Shown: positions 27,659 to 37,522, numbered from the stretch's first letter. The stretch is DNA of 64,000 nt from Nitrobacter sp. Nb-311A (GCF_000152905.1 NZ_AAMY01000007.1:1-64000), one strand, 5' to 3'. The notes: a model not told the origin generated them from the sequence alone. Translations and numbers: made by a program.

Positions 27659-28639
27659 ATGCACCTGACCCTCAGACAGCTCCAGATCTTCGATGCCGTG
27701 GTGCAACAGCAGAGCTTTACGCGCGCGGCCGACGCACTGCACCTCACCCAGCCAGCGGTCTCGATGCAGATGCGGCAGCTGGAAGAGCAGATCGGAGTAC
27801 CGCTGTTCGACCATGTCGGGAAAAAGATCCAGCCGACCGACGCGGGTCGCGAGCTGCACCGTCATACCACGCTTATCGGCGCCAAGATGCGCGACCTCGA
27901 GTCGGCGATGGAGGAGTTCCGTGGCGTCCATCGCGGAGAACTCGACCTTACCGTGGCAAGCACGGCCAACTACTTCATGCCTAAGCTCATCGCGGCGTTT
28001 TGCGCCTGTCATTCCAGGGTGCAGGTGCGGCTGCAGGTGTCCAACCAGACGCACATCCTCGAAACGCTCTCGGCGGCGAATCAGGACCTTGCCATCATGG
28101 GACAGCCGCCGGAGGACAGTGAGCTCGTCGCGCGCGCGTTCCTTGACAATCCGCTCATGGTCATCGCCTCGCCCGAGCATCCGCTGGCCGGACGCCGCAA
28201 GATTCCGCTGGTGGAATTGGGTCACCAGCCGTTCATTACACGCGAGCCCGGCTCGGGCACACGCAATGCCGCGGAGCGACATTTTTCCCGGCTTGGCGTG
28301 GAATTCCACTCGGTGATGGAGATGAGCAGCAACGAGGCCATCAAGCAGGCTGTCGAAGCCGGGCTGGGTCTGGGCGTCATGTCGCTGCATACCCTGGAAC
28401 TGGAGCTGGCGATACGCCGCCTGGTCACCCTCGACGTCGAGAGTTTTCCCATCGTGCGGCAATGGTTCGTCGTGCACCGCAAGGGTAAAAGGCTATCGGC
28501 GGTGGCGCAGTCCTTCCTGGCTTTCATCACCCAGCAGGCGCGGCCGCTGGCCTCGCCTAAGCATCCGCAGCAATTCCCCTCACGCCACGAACTTGACCAG
28601 GCGGCCGACCTGGATGTCGCTGACAAAGAGCACTCCTGA
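27659..28639 (+). CDS. cbbR: LysR-type regulator CbbR
   Basis: This 326-residue transcription regulator of Calvin-cycle genes has an N-terminal winged HTH at residues 1-60 (LTLRQLQIFDAVVQQQSFTR, then ALHLTQPAVSMQMRQLEEQIG). The effector-binding domain shows LDLTVASTANYFMPKLIAAF, GQPPEDSELVARAF and TREPGSGTRNAAE, typical of CbbR. I chose the ATG at 27659 (MHLTLRQLQIF) over an upstream frame. It is divergent from cbbL, and its last 60 bp overlap the end of the CPII gene on the other strand. Confidence 0.94.
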   Translation: MHLTLRQLQIFDAVVQQQSFTRAADALHLTQPAVSMQMRQLEEQIGVPLFDHVGKKIQPTDAGRELHRHTTLIGAKMRDLESAMEEFRGVHRGELDLTVASTANYFMPKLIAAFCACHSRVQVRLQVSNQTHILETLSAANQDLAIMGQPPEDSELVARAFLDNPLMVIASPEHPLAGRRKIPLVELGHQPFITREPGSGTRNAAERHFSRLGVEFHSVMEMSSNEAIKQAVEAGLGLGVMSLHTLELELAIRRLVTLDVESFPIVRQWFVVHRKGKRLSAVAQSFLAFITQQARPLASPKHPQQFPSRHELDQAADLDVADKEHS

Positions 28640-28906
28640 ATGGGCCTCGAAAAATGGCTGAAAACCTTCGAGGAGCGGATCGAACAGGTTTTGCGGCACG
28701 GCAGCGATGATCATGATGAGAACGTCATCCTCATTGAACATCAGGTGCCCTTCATACATGCCGTGGGCGCCCTTCCCGGACAGGTTGCCGATGATGGTGT
28801 AGCCCTTGACTCCAGCACGATCGAGCAAGTCGGTGGCAAATTCCTTGTGCTCACCCTGGAGAATGATTTCCAGCTTCTTCAGCGGATGCAGTTTGATCTC
28901 GTTCAT
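28580..28906 (-). CDS. Carboxysome-associated PII-like protein (CPII)
   Basis: This 108-residue PII-superfamily protein contains LHPLKKLEIILQGEHKEFAT, then GVKGYTIIGNLSGKGAHGMY in place of the canonical T-loop, and ends FEAHSGVLFVSDIQVGRLVK. It lacks the PII uridylylation tyrosine context. CPII of sulfur oxidisers binds bicarbonate and adenine nucleotides and is found beside DAB-type transporters. Here it overlaps the dabA stop by 4 bp, indicating coupling, and is convergent with cbbR. Confidence 0.88.
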   Translation of the reverse strand: MNEIKLHPLKKLEIILQGEHKEFATDLLDRAGVKGYTIIGNLSGKGAHGMYEGHLMFNEDDVLIMIIAAVPQNLFDPLLEGFQPFFEAHSGVLFVSDIQVGRLVKFVA

Positions 28907-31900
28907 GCTGAATGATCCTTCTCGGCAGGAGCTATCAGAGGCGGACGCTCCTCCCACTGGCCGTTGTTGAAAACAAAAGGCTTGTAGCCTTGGGTAGGGT
29001 CGATGACGATGGCGCGAATCCACCCGCCGAGCACCAGGCTCTTGACCTTGACCACGCTTTGCAGCACGCGACCGGCAAAGTCCAGCGGCGCCTCGATCAG
29101 CGCAATCAGACGCATCGGCTCGTGGTAGGGACGTCCCTCGCGCATCACGGTCTGCATTGGCAGGCCGGTCCGCAGATCGCTCAGGTTGCCGGTCATCACG
29201 CCGAAGCGCCCGGACACGTTATGGTAGACCTTGCTGCCGCTGCCCAGATGGGCATTGTCCACGGTGGAAAAGAAGTGTTCGAGGTTGATCCACTGGCCCA
29301 CCACCACCGGCGCAGCCAGCAGATTTTCCAGCAGCCGGCCCTTGGGGTCGCAGCGCCAGTCGTAAGATAATAGAAAGGCGCTGCCCTTCAGATCCGAGTT
29401 CTCGGTGAGCGCGCGCCGGCCGACGATACCGTACACGTTCCCCGACAGCCCCCACTCCGGCCGGACCTGCGCCCAATCCACCGCCAGGCGGTTCGCCAGG
29501 CGCCAGGCATCCGCCGGCTCGATCGCCTTCGCCTCCGGCAACAGCTTGGGCATGCGCTCGGCCGCCGTCAGGCGCGAGGCTGCGCGCAGGCCTTCGCGCA
29601 GGCGGTCCAAATACACCAGATGGCGCGGCGGCAGCAGGTCGAGGTCGAACAGCTCGATGGCATCTGTCGTGGTGACGTGAAGCGCGGGCATGAACCAGGT
29701 GTCTTCCGGGATGGTGACGCCCATGGCGGCCAGCCGCTCGCGCACCGCGGGCTTGTTGGCCATCTGCGCGAACACCCGGGCATTGACCACACCGCTGGCA
29801 CCGCCGCAGGCGCCGCAGTCCAGCGCCGACTCATAGGGATTGTTCTCGGTCTTCCCGCCGTGGCCGACAACGAGCACGAAGCGCGAGAAGGCTTTGGTCA
29901 GCCCAATCATGGTCAGGGCCGTGTGCACATAGTTGACCTGTTCGTCGAGCGAGTAACCAATGCGTCCCAGCCGCTCGAGCTGATGATTGGCGTAGTCGGC
30001 ATCGACACCGTAGGCCTCGCGCAGCTTGTCGATGAACTCGGTCTCCTGCGTCTGGGGCACACCGAACTCCGTGCGCAGCCGCGTCGGCCCATCGCGGCGG
30101 CACAACGCAATTTCGCGTAGTTCGCGGATCATGTCGTCATCCACCCGCTCGCGGTCGATCTTCAGTTCGTCATGCAGTGCCTTGACGATCATCGCCCGCT
30201 GCAACGTGCGGATGATGGAGTCAGCCTGCTCGCGAGTGAGCTTGTCCACCAACAGGCGGGTGACCGGCTTTTCGCTATCGATGCGGCTGCGCCAACGGCT
30301 GTAGCCCAAAGGCGCCAGGGTTTTGCCGAACAGGTCCAGTCCGAACAGCATGCCCACCGCCTCCACCGTGACGTAGGGCGAGAGCACCGATTTCTTGAGA
30401 TCGTGCAGCACGTGGCCGACGGTACTGAAAAAATCTTCGTTGTTGTGGTCAAGGGCGGCGGGCAGTTCCAGCACCAGATTCTTGGGCGTGATCACCGCTG
30501 GACAGTAGTGACTCTCGCTGCCCTTGCCATAACCGAGGAAACCCACGGGCACGCCGAAGAAGCCGGCGATGCCGAAGGTCTGGTAATTCCCCACGCGCTC
30601 CAGGTGCCGGCGGATAGGCTCGGCCCGCACGTCGATACAGAACCAGGCCTGCGCGAACGGCCGCTTGTCCGATGGCGGATCCTGCGGCACCTGCACCTGC
30701 GCGAGCAACCGGTCGATGGACTGCGCTTCCATCGCCAGGGTCCACACCATGCCCTCCTGCGGCGCGAATTCCCGCAAGCCCTGCAACAGACCCGCGACGT
30801 CTTCCGGCGTCAGCGCCTCGAGCGCCGCGGTGGCATTCGCGGCGGCGGCCAGTTCGCGCAACGCGGCGGCTTGTTCCTGCCCGAGCCGGGCATGCCACAG
30901 CGGCCAGTAGCGCTGCAGGAGATCATTGCAGCGGGCGCCATTGCCGCGCGACAGCGTATCGTCGATGCGCTGCGCCCAATCGGGCAACACCTCGCCGCTA
31001 TGCAGCGCATTGCGCAGCACGCATTCTGCGCCGCGTTCGCGCAGCACGGTACTGAGCTCGTCCCGCCGCATCGGCGTACCGCGATGACGCGCGCTTTCCT
31101 GTAGCAACGCCAGGCCCATCACGAGCCGGATCGCCAGCAGATCGACGATATCGGCCGGGTACTGCTGCGCCCAATAATAGTGCTTGGCCGACGCGCGCCA
31201 ACGCACGAAGCCGGTCCAGCCATGCAGCCGGGTGAGCACGCGGGTGAAATAGATCGGCCAGGTGTCGGCGCCGATGCCCATCTCCTCCATGACGTACACC
31301 ACCGCGCTCTCGGCGTCCTGCACCCGGTCGAGAATGCGTGGCATGTGGAGTCCGCGCAGGAACATGCGCGCATTGCGCCGCGTGACTTCGCTCCAGGCGA
31401 CGAACAGGCCGCGCTCGCGCCCGGGCATCCGCCAGGCGGATTGATCTTCGTCGAAGAAATCCAGGCAGTTCTTGATCACCAGCTCGTCGAGTTCGTCGGC
31501 GAGGCCGGTGCCCCACAATGCATCGATCGCCTCAGGCAATGTGCGCGCGTGCAAGCGCTGTTCAAGATCCGGCAGCAGCGCGGCAACGTCTACAGCCTCC
31601 TTGGAATGCGGCTGGCCGTGCAGTGCGGCGTGGACATCCTTCGCCCGTACGCCCCGCACCACTACATCGCGGTCGTGCGCCGCCTGCATCAGCGCCTGCA
31701 GCCAGCGCGGCCAGTCGATGCCGGGGACCGGCGGCAAGTCCTGCGAGCGTCGCACGATCTCCTCGGTCAGGGTTTCCTGCCGCACTTTGCCTTCGCGCTG
31801 CCAGTGCTGGTAATTACTGCGCGGCAGGAACATGCGTGCGTGGAACAGCTCCGCGCCGCGGCGCACCGCCTGCTCGAACGGCATGTCCTCGAGGCCGTAA

Positions 31901-32022
31901 AGCGGGTTGTGGTGAATGAAGGTGCGCATCGGCCAGAAAAACGGGACCGGCTCACCCGCCACGTAGGCGGTCGAGCGCACCCGCAGGCGCCGGCCGAGGT
32001 TCAATGCATCCACCATGACCAT
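28903..32022 (-). CDS. dabA: DAB inorganic carbon pump subunit DabA (DUF2309)
   Basis: This 1039-residue protein is a beta-carbonic-anhydrase-like subunit of the energy-coupled inorganic carbon accumulation complex. The zinc site residues are visible: C462 and D464 in FCIDVRAEPIRR, H721 in VVGHGGKTENN and C736 in ALDCGACGG; the His-Cys spacing of 15 equals that of the characterised Halothiobacillus DabA2. PFFWPMRTFIHHNPLYGLED near the N-terminus is the DUF2309 signature. ATGs at 32022 or 32016 could both start it; it overlaps the end of the upstream membrane protein gene. Confidence 0.92.
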   Translation of the reverse strand: MVMVDALNLGRRLRVRSTAYVAGEPVPFFWPMRTFIHHNPLYGLEDMPFEQAVRRGAELFHARMFLPRSNYQHWQREGKVRQETLTEEIVRRSQDLPPVPGIDWPRWLQALMQAAHDRDVVVRGVRAKDVHAALHGQPHSKEAVDVAALLPDLEQRLHARTLPEAIDALWGTGLADELDELVIKNCLDFFDEDQSAWRMPGRERGLFVAWSEVTRRNARMFLRGLHMPRILDRVQDAESAVVYVMEEMGIGADTWPIYFTRVLTRLHGWTGFVRWRASAKHYYWAQQYPADIVDLLAIRLVMGLALLQESARHRGTPMRRDELSTVLRERGAECVLRNALHSGEVLPDWAQRIDDTLSRGNGARCNDLLQRYWPLWHARLGQEQAAALRELAAAANATAALEALTPEDVAGLLQGLREFAPQEGMVWTLAMEAQSIDRLLAQVQVPQDPPSDKRPFAQAWFCIDVRAEPIRRHLERVGNYQTFGIAGFFGVPVGFLGYGKGSESHYCPAVITPKNLVLELPAALDHNNEDFFSTVGHVLHDLKKSVLSPYVTVEAVGMLFGLDLFGKTLAPLGYSRWRSRIDSEKPVTRLLVDKLTREQADSIIRTLQRAMIVKALHDELKIDRERVDDDMIRELREIALCRRDGPTRLRTEFGVPQTQETEFIDKLREAYGVDADYANHQLERLGRIGYSLDEQVNYVHTALTMIGLTKAFSRFVLVVGHGGKTENNPYESALDCGACGGASGVVNARVFAQMANKPAVRERLAAMGVTIPEDTWFMPALHVTTTDAIELFDLDLLPPRHLVYLDRLREGLRAASRLTAAERMPKLLPEAKAIEPADAWRLANRLAVDWAQVRPEWGLSGNVYGIVGRRALTENSDLKGSAFLLSYDWRCDPKGRLLENLLAAPVVVGQWINLEHFFSTVDNAHLGSGSKVYHNVSGRFGVMTGNLSDLRTGLPMQTVMREGRPYHEPMRLIALIEAPLDFAGRVLQSVVKVKSLVLGGWIRAIVIDPTQGYKPFVFNNGQWEERPPLIAPAEKDHSA

Positions 32023-32759
32023 CCTCCGATCGAACCCAGCACTGCGGCAGCGGCAGCGAGCATCAGCAACCCGGCGGCGCTGTGCGACAAATCGACTGCG
32101 CCCGCCGGACGCGGCCATTCGCTCCCGAACAGGCCATGCTGCCACAATATCGCGGCCGCCCAACTCCACAGCAGCCAAACCGCCAGCACCACTGCCGCCA
32201 GACCAGCGGGAATCTGCTGCAGCACCGCAAGCATGGCGAAGAACCCGGGGAACGGAGGCGCCGCCAAAGCCGCAAGCAGAGTTATCACCAAGGCGCCGGT
32301 CAGGCGGGGAAAGGCCGGACCGATCCGTCCACGCAGGCCGAGATACGCTCCTCCGAGGCGGTGGCACAGGCTGGAGCCGAGAAGCATCAGCACCGCAGCG
32401 GGGACTGTCACCGCCAGAGCCACGAACACGAGGGTCTTGCCGTGCAGGCCGTGCAGCCACGCAAGCCACACCAGCGGCCAAGCCGAAGTGGCCTGCAACC
32501 GGGCCCAGATGAATACCTCCTGCACCGCAAGCAGCCGCCAAGCATAGAGCAGCGCGGTGAACGCCGCCAATAGCTGCAGCGCGGTGACATATTGCTCGGG
32601 CGGCATGGCCGCCCGGTTGAGCAGCAGCGCGCCTGCAATGGGGAACGCCAGAAGCGCCGGAACACGCAGCCACACGGGCAGTACCTGGAGCCCGGCGTTG
32701 AACAACATGCTCAGGGGAAACAGCGGCAGCAGGATCAAGGCAAGGAGCAGAGTGATCAT
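32001..32759 (-). CDS. Hydrophobic membrane protein between dabB and dabA
   Basis: This roughly 252-residue protein is mostly hydrophobic, with perhaps seven membrane segments (for example ITLLLALILLPLFPLSMLF, LVFVALAVTVPAAVLMLLG and LAAVVLAVWLLWSWAAAILW). I do not recognise a family with certainty; it may be a short relative of proton-channel subunits like NuoL/M that accompanies some DAB loci. It follows dabB by 5 bp if started at 32759, or overlaps it if the alternative ATG at 32783 is used, and it overlaps dabA by about 20 bp. A part in the pump is likely but unproven. Confidence 0.75.
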   Translation of the reverse strand: MITLLLALILLPLFPLSMLFNAGLQVLPVWLRVPALLAFPIAGALLLNRAAMPPEQYVTALQLLAAFTALLYAWRLLAVQEVFIWARLQATSAWPLVWLAWLHGLHGKTLVFVALAVTVPAAVLMLLGSSLCHRLGGAYLGLRGRIGPAFPRLTGALVITLLAALAAPPFPGFFAMLAVLQQIPAGLAAVVLAVWLLWSWAAAILWQHGLFGSEWPRPAGAVDLSHSAAGLLMLAAAAAVLGSIGGWSWWMH

Positions 32760-32764
32760 GGCGT

Positions 32765-34465
32765 TCACACCCACCGTAGCCAAATGTTCACCCGCTTGGT
32801 CGCGCTCAGTGTGGCCCGCGCCAGTTGAGTGTAAATGACGGACACATAGAACTCGCGTGAAAACAGGGCGTAGAGATTGAGATAAACGGCATTCCAGAGA
32901 GTGCCGGGCTTTCCCACAAATTCGAGCGTTTGCGCATAAAAAGTAGCCAGCCAGGCACCGACCAGCACCATGGTAAGGAGCACCACGAGAGTGTCGAAAG
33001 CCAGGACATTGATACTCGCCGCCGCATAGATGGCGTCGCGCAGCTCTTCATCCGGGTAGAGGAAGGCCTCGAACGTATGCGCGATCAGCGTGTAGCCCAC
33101 CACCACGATGAAGAAGGACAAAAGCACCATGGTCAGCGTGCGCAAGGGACTCTCGCTGGGCATCTTGTGAATGGAGAAGAACAATTGTGCGCCGGTGACC
33201 CAACCGAAGAACAGAAGCACCACCGAGCCCTGCTTGTGGAAGAAATCCGCCGCCACCATTCCATGTGACAGGCCCAACACCAGCGCCGGCACCAATACGG
33301 TGGCGAGCGCGGTGAGCAGCCAGGGCACTTTCTTGACTGCGCGCAGGGGACGACGCTCGACCACGAAGCTGTAGATATCGTCGGGCGGCACGCCATCTTC
33401 ACGGCGGCTGTCGCCGATCACGTTGCCCGCGTTGAGAAACAGCGTGGCTTTGAACAACCCATGTGCGATGAGATGATAGACAGCGAGCGAAAATGCGCCC
33501 AACCCGCATTCCATGATCATGAAGCCCATCTGCCCCATGGTGGAATAGCCCAGGGATTTCTTGACGTCATTCTGCGTGAGCATCAGCGCCGAGCCGATCA
33601 GCGCCGTCACCAGCCCGACGATAAAGGCCAGGTGCAGTGCGTCGGGCGCGTGAACGAAGACCGGCGCGAAGCGATTGAACAAAAATCCCCCGGCGTTGAC
33701 GATGCCCGCATGCATCAGCGCCGACACCGGCGTGGGACCATCCATTGTGTAAGGCAACCAGGTATGCAGCAGAAACTGCGCCGAACGGGCAAACGCCGCC
33801 AGCGCCAGCAGCAGCGCCGCCGTCGGGACCACCGCCATCCCGCCGAGCTGCATGCCCGGATCGGCGTTGACCCGCGCGAACAGTTCCGGCAACTGGGCGG
33901 TGCCATAGCCATGCCACAACAGTAACGCCGCAACTACCAGCGGCAGATCGCCGATGCGATAGGTCAGAAACGTCCACAAGGCATAGCGGCCGCTTGCCTT
34001 GCGGCTGGTGTCGAAGCCCAGCAGAAAGAACAACAACACCCCGATCAGGAACCAGGCGACCATCAGCGTGACCAGATCGGCGGCGGTCACCATCAGCAGG
34101 ATCACGGCCGTCATCAGGTCCAACTTGGCAAAGAAACGCACGTAGCCGGGCTCGTCGGCCATGTAGCGCACCGAGTAGACGTGCACCACCAGGCTGATAG
34201 CCGCTACCAGCACCGCCATAGCCACGGCCAGATGGTCAAGCAACAGAGTGGCCGGTCCAAGCTGCGCGAGCGCTACGACGCTCTTTGGCACTTGCAGCAC
34301 TGCCACCAGCAACGCCAGTGCAACCGCACAGGTGACAGCGGTCATCGTCACGCTGATGCGCGCCGCCCGTGCCGGCCGACCGGCTCCGCCTAGCGGGGCG
34401 ACGATCGCCGATAGTGCCGGTAGCGCCGGCAACAACACGAGACACCAAGAGACCCACTGGTCCAC
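32765..34465 (-). CDS. dabB: DAB inorganic carbon pump subunit DabB (NuoL-like)
   Basis: This 566-residue membrane protein of the proton-conducting transporter family is thought to supply cation flux to drive DabA. The conserved core includes FLLHTWLPYTMDGPTPVSAL, MHAGIVNAGGFLFNRFAP, DVKKSLGYSTMGQMGFM and YHLIAHGLFKATLFLNAGNV, with the lysines and histidines used for proton transfer. A GTG start at 34465 (VDQWVSW) is preceded by AAGGAG; the ATG-initiated upstream extension lacks conservation. Linkage to dabA and cso rather than nuo genes defines the role. Confidence 0.9.
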   Translation of the reverse strand: MDQWVSWCLVLLPALPALSAIVAPLGGAGRPARAARISVTMTAVTCAVALALLVAVLQVPKSVVALAQLGPATLLLDHLAVAMAVLVAAISLVVHVYSVRYMADEPGYVRFFAKLDLMTAVILLMVTAADLVTLMVAWFLIGVLLFFLLGFDTSRKASGRYALWTFLTYRIGDLPLVVAALLLWHGYGTAQLPELFARVNADPGMQLGGMAVVPTAALLLALAAFARSAQFLLHTWLPYTMDGPTPVSALMHAGIVNAGGFLFNRFAPVFVHAPDALHLAFIVGLVTALIGSALMLTQNDVKKSLGYSTMGQMGFMIMECGLGAFSLAVYHLIAHGLFKATLFLNAGNVIGDSRREDGVPPDDIYSFVVERRPLRAVKKVPWLLTALATVLVPALVLGLSHGMVAADFFHKQGSVVLLFFGWVTGAQLFFSIHKMPSESPLRTLTMVLLSFFIVVVGYTLIAHTFEAFLYPDEELRDAIYAAASINVLAFDTLVVLLTMVLVGAWLATFYAQTLEFVGKPGTLWNAVYLNLYALFSREFYVSVIYTQLARATLSATKRVNIWLRWV

Positions 34466-34675
34466 GGCAAACACTCCTTGTTCGATCGGGATAGCGCGAT
34501 GCCGAAGCAGTCGAGAACCCCCGTTGCTCCGGCTGGCCGAGTGGGCCGACCGCAACATCATCAAAGGATCGATTGAATTAGCAAATTTGATTTTCTTATT
34601 CAGTCCCCAAGGCGAGCTGATAACAACGCTTGCCGTTAGCACTCGGCGAATCGTTTTTCATGCAAGAGAACCCTC

Positions 34676-34969
34676 ATGGCCAAATACGTCGGACTCGACC
34701 AAGACAGACATGGGATGACCCCGCTCGGGCGAACCGTGCTCGATGCGCGCGTGTTCGGTCTCATTCCCGAGACACAGGATTGCGCGAATTGGGACGCCGG
34801 CCAGATGCAGGCTCTGATGAGCAAGGTAGAGCAACTTTGGGATCAATATGGCAACGTTCCCAGCGCGTTGCCGCCGGAGTTGGCCGATCGTCACAAGCGC
34901 GTCTATGCCGAGGCCATAGCCCGTGCAAGGTCGCTGGGCTGGGACGCTGAACTGGACGACAACGATTAG
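34676..34969 (+). CDS. Conserved-looking small protein beside the dab operon
   Basis: This 97-residue soluble protein starts MAKYVGLDQDRHGMTPLGRT and ends ELDDND. No family recognised. It is predicted helical in the middle (MQALMSKVEQLWDQYGNVPS, then ALPPELADRHKRVYAEAIAR) and has one cysteine and three tryptophans. It is divergent from dabB, with about 210 bp between them, so it could share the control region. An AGAGAA ribosome-binding site precedes the ATG, and a TGAACTCC/GGAGTTCA stem (34971-34993) follows the stop. Confidence 0.65.
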   Translation: MAKYVGLDQDRHGMTPLGRTVLDARVFGLIPETQDCANWDAGQMQALMSKVEQLWDQYGNVPSALPPELADRHKRVYAEAIARARSLGWDAELDDND

Positions 34970-35577
34970 CTGAACTCCAGCAACCGGAGTTCAACCAGCG
35001 CTTTGCGCGGTCTGGCGAGTGCCGGACAGGCGCCCTCGCTGCTTCTCTTCGTCGCAGATGTCGGTGGCAGCGGAGACCTTCAGGTGGCGGGTGCGGCGCA
35101 ATGATCTGTGACGACGGGTCGCATCCGTCTCGAGCTGGCCGGATGCGTTCGGACCCGGCAACTGGCTATGTTAAGGACGCATCATGATGATCAAGGGCGC
35201 CCATACATCCAGACATAGACATACGTGATCCGCTCCCGTTCCTGGTGATACCCATTCGGGTGATTTGGTGGTGGCGTGATTTGGTGGAACCGCTGAAAGA
35301 TGAGTCCGCGCATGTGGCGGCTAGAGCATGATCCCGAAAAGTGGAAACCGGTTTTCGGAAAAGATCATGCTCACACAAAAAGATAAGCGACGAGTCTGAT
35401 TCAAAGCGGTTGAAACAGACTCTAGGGACTCGCTTCTGATTGAATCAGGAATGATGCACGCTCTTTCCATCTTATTGGCGATGCTGTTCACGCTCATGGC
35501 CGGCGCTGTCAGCGCTCAATCCCAGGCAGACATGGCCGCGTATGTTGCGCCGGCGCCTTCGGGATTTCATCGACGCC
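34970..35577. other. Intergenic region with repeat and a possible truncated secreted ORF
   Basis: About 600 bp hold a small stem after the 97-residue gene, a family A repeat (35325-35425), and a plus-strand frame from 35451. That frame begins with a convincing signal peptide (MMHALSILLAMLFTLMAGAV, cleavage after SAQS) but then runs into the antisense of the carboxyl-transferase gene. It may be the 5' stub of a lost gene. Nothing else is recognisable. Confidence 0.45.
35325..35425. repeat. Dispersed composite palindromic repeat, family A (inverted copy)
   Basis: The core at 35325-35371 (AGCATGATC, CCGAAAAGTGGAAACCGG, then TTTTCGG and GATCATGCT) and the next 50 bp match, in reverse complement, the copy at 9652-9747, including the GACTCGTCGCTTATCTTTTT-type segment. 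Confidence 0.8.
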
Positions 35578-37110
35578 TCACAACGGAATATTGTCATGCT
35601 TCTTGGTGGGCACATCCACTTTCTTGTCCCGCAGCATCGCCAGCGCGCGTGCGATGCGCCTGCGCGTCGAGGATGGCATGATGACGTCGTCGATGTAGCC
35701 GCGCTCGGCGGCGACGAACGGCGACAGGAAGCGATCCTCGTATTCCCTGGTGCGCGCGGCGATCTTCTCGGCGTCGCCTATGTCGCTGCGAAAGATGATC
35801 TCCACCGCGCCCTTCGCGCCCATCACCGCGATCTGCGCCGTCGGCCAGGCGTAGTTGATGTCCGCGCCGATCTCCTTGGAAGCCATCACATCGAACGCGC
35901 CGCCATAGGCCTTGCGCGTGATGACGGTGACGAGCGGCACCGTGCATTGCGAATAGGCGAACAGGAGTTTCGCGCCGTGCTTGATCAGCCCGCCGCTTTC
36001 CTGCGCGGTGCCCGGCAGAAAGCCCGGCACGTCCACGAAGGTCACGATCGGAATATTGAAGGCATCGCAGAAGCGAACAAAGCGCGCGGCCTTGCGTGAT
36101 GCATCCGAGTCGAGCACACCCGCCAGCACCATCGGCTGGTTGGCGACGAAGCCGGCGGTGCGCCCGGCGATGCGGCCGAAACCGATAATGATGTTTTTCG
36201 CAAACGTCTCCGCAATCTCGAAAAAATCACCTTCGTCCACGACCTTCAGGATCAGCTCCTTGATGTCGTAGGGCTTGTTGGGATTGTCCGGCACCAGCGT
36301 ATCGAGCGAGTCGTCGGTGCGCTCGACGTCATCGAAGCTCGGCCATTCCGGCACGCCATCCGCGTTGTTGCCCGGCAGGAAGTCGATCAGGCGGCGCATC
36401 TGCAAGAGCGCCTCGACATCGTTTTCGAACGCGCCGTCGGCAATCGACGATTTCGTCGTATGTACGCTCGCGCCGCCGAGTTCTTCCGACGTCACCACCT
36501 CGTTGGTGACGGTCTTCACCACCTCGGGACCGGTGACGAACATGTAGCTCGTGTTCTTCACCATGAAGATGAAGTCTGTCATGGCAGGCGAATAGACATC
36601 GCCGCCTGCGCAGGGCCCCATGATGACGCTGATCTGCGGGATCACGCCCGAGGCCTGCACGTTTCGGCGGAAGACATAGGAGTAGCCTGCGAGTGCGGCG
36701 ACGCCTTCCTGGATGCGCGCGCCGCCGGCGTCATAGAGACCGATGATCGGCGCTCTCGCTTTCAACGCCATGTCCTGGATTTTTGTGATCTTCAACGCAT
36801 GGGTTTCCGACAGCGAGCCGCCGAACACCGTGAAATCCTTCGCGAATAAGAAAATCTTGCGGCCGTTGACGGTGCCCCAGCCGGTGACGACGCCGTCGCC
36901 CGGCACCTTCGACTTCTCCATGCCGAATTCAATTGAACGATGTTCGACGAACATGTCGAACTCCTCGAACGAACCCTTGTCGAGCAGGATCTCGATGCGT
37001 TCGCGGGCCGTCAATTTGCCGCGCGCGTGCTGCGCCGCGATGCGTTTTTCGCCGCCGCCGAGTTTTGCAGCCGCCCGCCGGGCATCGAGCGTTTCGCGAA
37101 TGTCCTTCAT
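35578..37110 (-). CDS. pccB: Acyl-CoA carboxylase carboxyl-transferase (propionyl-CoA carboxylase beta)
   Basis: This 510-residue carboxyl-transferase moves CO2 from biotin to propionyl-CoA or a related acyl-Co[21 protein letters not shown] opens the crotonase-like N-domain, [20 protein letters not shown] forms the acyl-CoA oxyanion site, and [20 protein letters not shown] with [20 protein letters not shown] make up the C-domain. Length fits PccB. The start at 37110 ([18 protein letters not shown]) is chosen. The biotin-carrying subunit is not in this window, so the exact substrate is inferred. Confidence 0.92.
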   Translation of the reverse strand: MKDIRETLDARRAAAKLGGGEKRIAAQHARGKLTARERIEILLDKGSFEEFDMFVEHRSIEFGMEKSKVPGDGVVTGWGTVNGRKIFLFAKDFTVFGGSLSETHALKITKIQDMALKARAPIIGLYDAGGARIQEGVAALAGYSYVFRRNVQASGVIPQISVIMGPCAGGDVYSPAMTDFIFMVKNTSYMFVTGPEVVKTVTNEVVTSEELGGASVHTTKSSIADGAFENDVEALLQMRRLIDFLPGNNADGVPEWPSFDDVERTDDSLDTLVPDNPNKPYDIKELILKVVDEGDFFEIAETFAKNIIIGFGRIAGRTAGFVANQPMVLAGVLDSDASRKAARFVRFCDAFNIPIVTFVDVPGFLPGTAQESGGLIKHGAKLLFAYSQCTVPLVTVITRKAYGGAFDVMASKEIGADINYAWPTAQIAVMGAKGAVEIIFRSDIGDAEKIAARTREYEDRFLSPFVAAERGYIDDVIMPSSTRRRIARALAMLRDKKVDVPTKKHDNIPL

Positions 37111-37252
37111 GATCTGCCGCCCGGGCTTTGGCGTGCAGCGAAACGGCTCCGGTCGGCCTGAAGAATATGCGAGGTCCGCTGCATCATGATGCGATTTTAG
37201 CACGCGGCTTGTAGGGCTGCCACCGACAGGCGCGGCGAAGAGCCAACGTCGA

Positions 37253-37522
37253 TCAAGGTGCGCGCCCCGACATCCGCAGCACGAACACCAGGACTTCCGC
37301 GACCGCCTTGTACAATTCGGCCGGAATCTCGTCGCCGAGTTCGACATGCGAGAGCGCGCCGGCCAGCACCTCATTTTCCTCGATCGGGATATCGTGCTCC
37401 TTGGCCACCTCGATGATCTTCGCGCCGAGCGATCCGCTGCCCTTGGCGACCACGCGCGGCGCGCCGCTGCCTTTGTCATAGTGAAGCGCGACGGCGACCT
37501 GTTTCTTGGGCTCCGCACTCAT
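37253..37522 (-). CDS. FlhB C-terminal-like protein (FhlB type)
   Basis: This 89-residue protein resembles the cytoplasmic part of FlhB/YscU, the export-apparatus switch. [20 protein letters not shown] and [20 protein letters not shown] match the FlhB region after the cleavage site, and the Asn-Pro-Thr-His autocleavage motif itself is absent, as in stand-alone FhlB proteins. It overlaps fliK by 4 bp (ATGA), which supports a shared role in switching flagellar export substrate specificity. Confidence 0.88.
   Translation of the reverse strand: MSAEPKKQVAVALHYDKGSGAPRVVAKGSGSLGAKIIEVAKEHDIPIEENEVLAGALSHVELGDEIPAELYKAVAEVLVFVLRMSGRAP

Noticed and set aside
12685-35577. Carboxysome block as a genomic island integrated at tRNA-Ser
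   Set aside because: No integrase is present, and I found no second copy of the tRNA 3' end near the far boundary; the only short match is an 11-bp chance match inside dabB. Base composition by eye does not stand out.
35451-35681. Plus-strand frame with a good signal peptide
   Set aside because: After about 40 residues it becomes the antisense of the carboxyl-transferase gene, so it is not listed as an intact gene; it may be the stub of a lost one.
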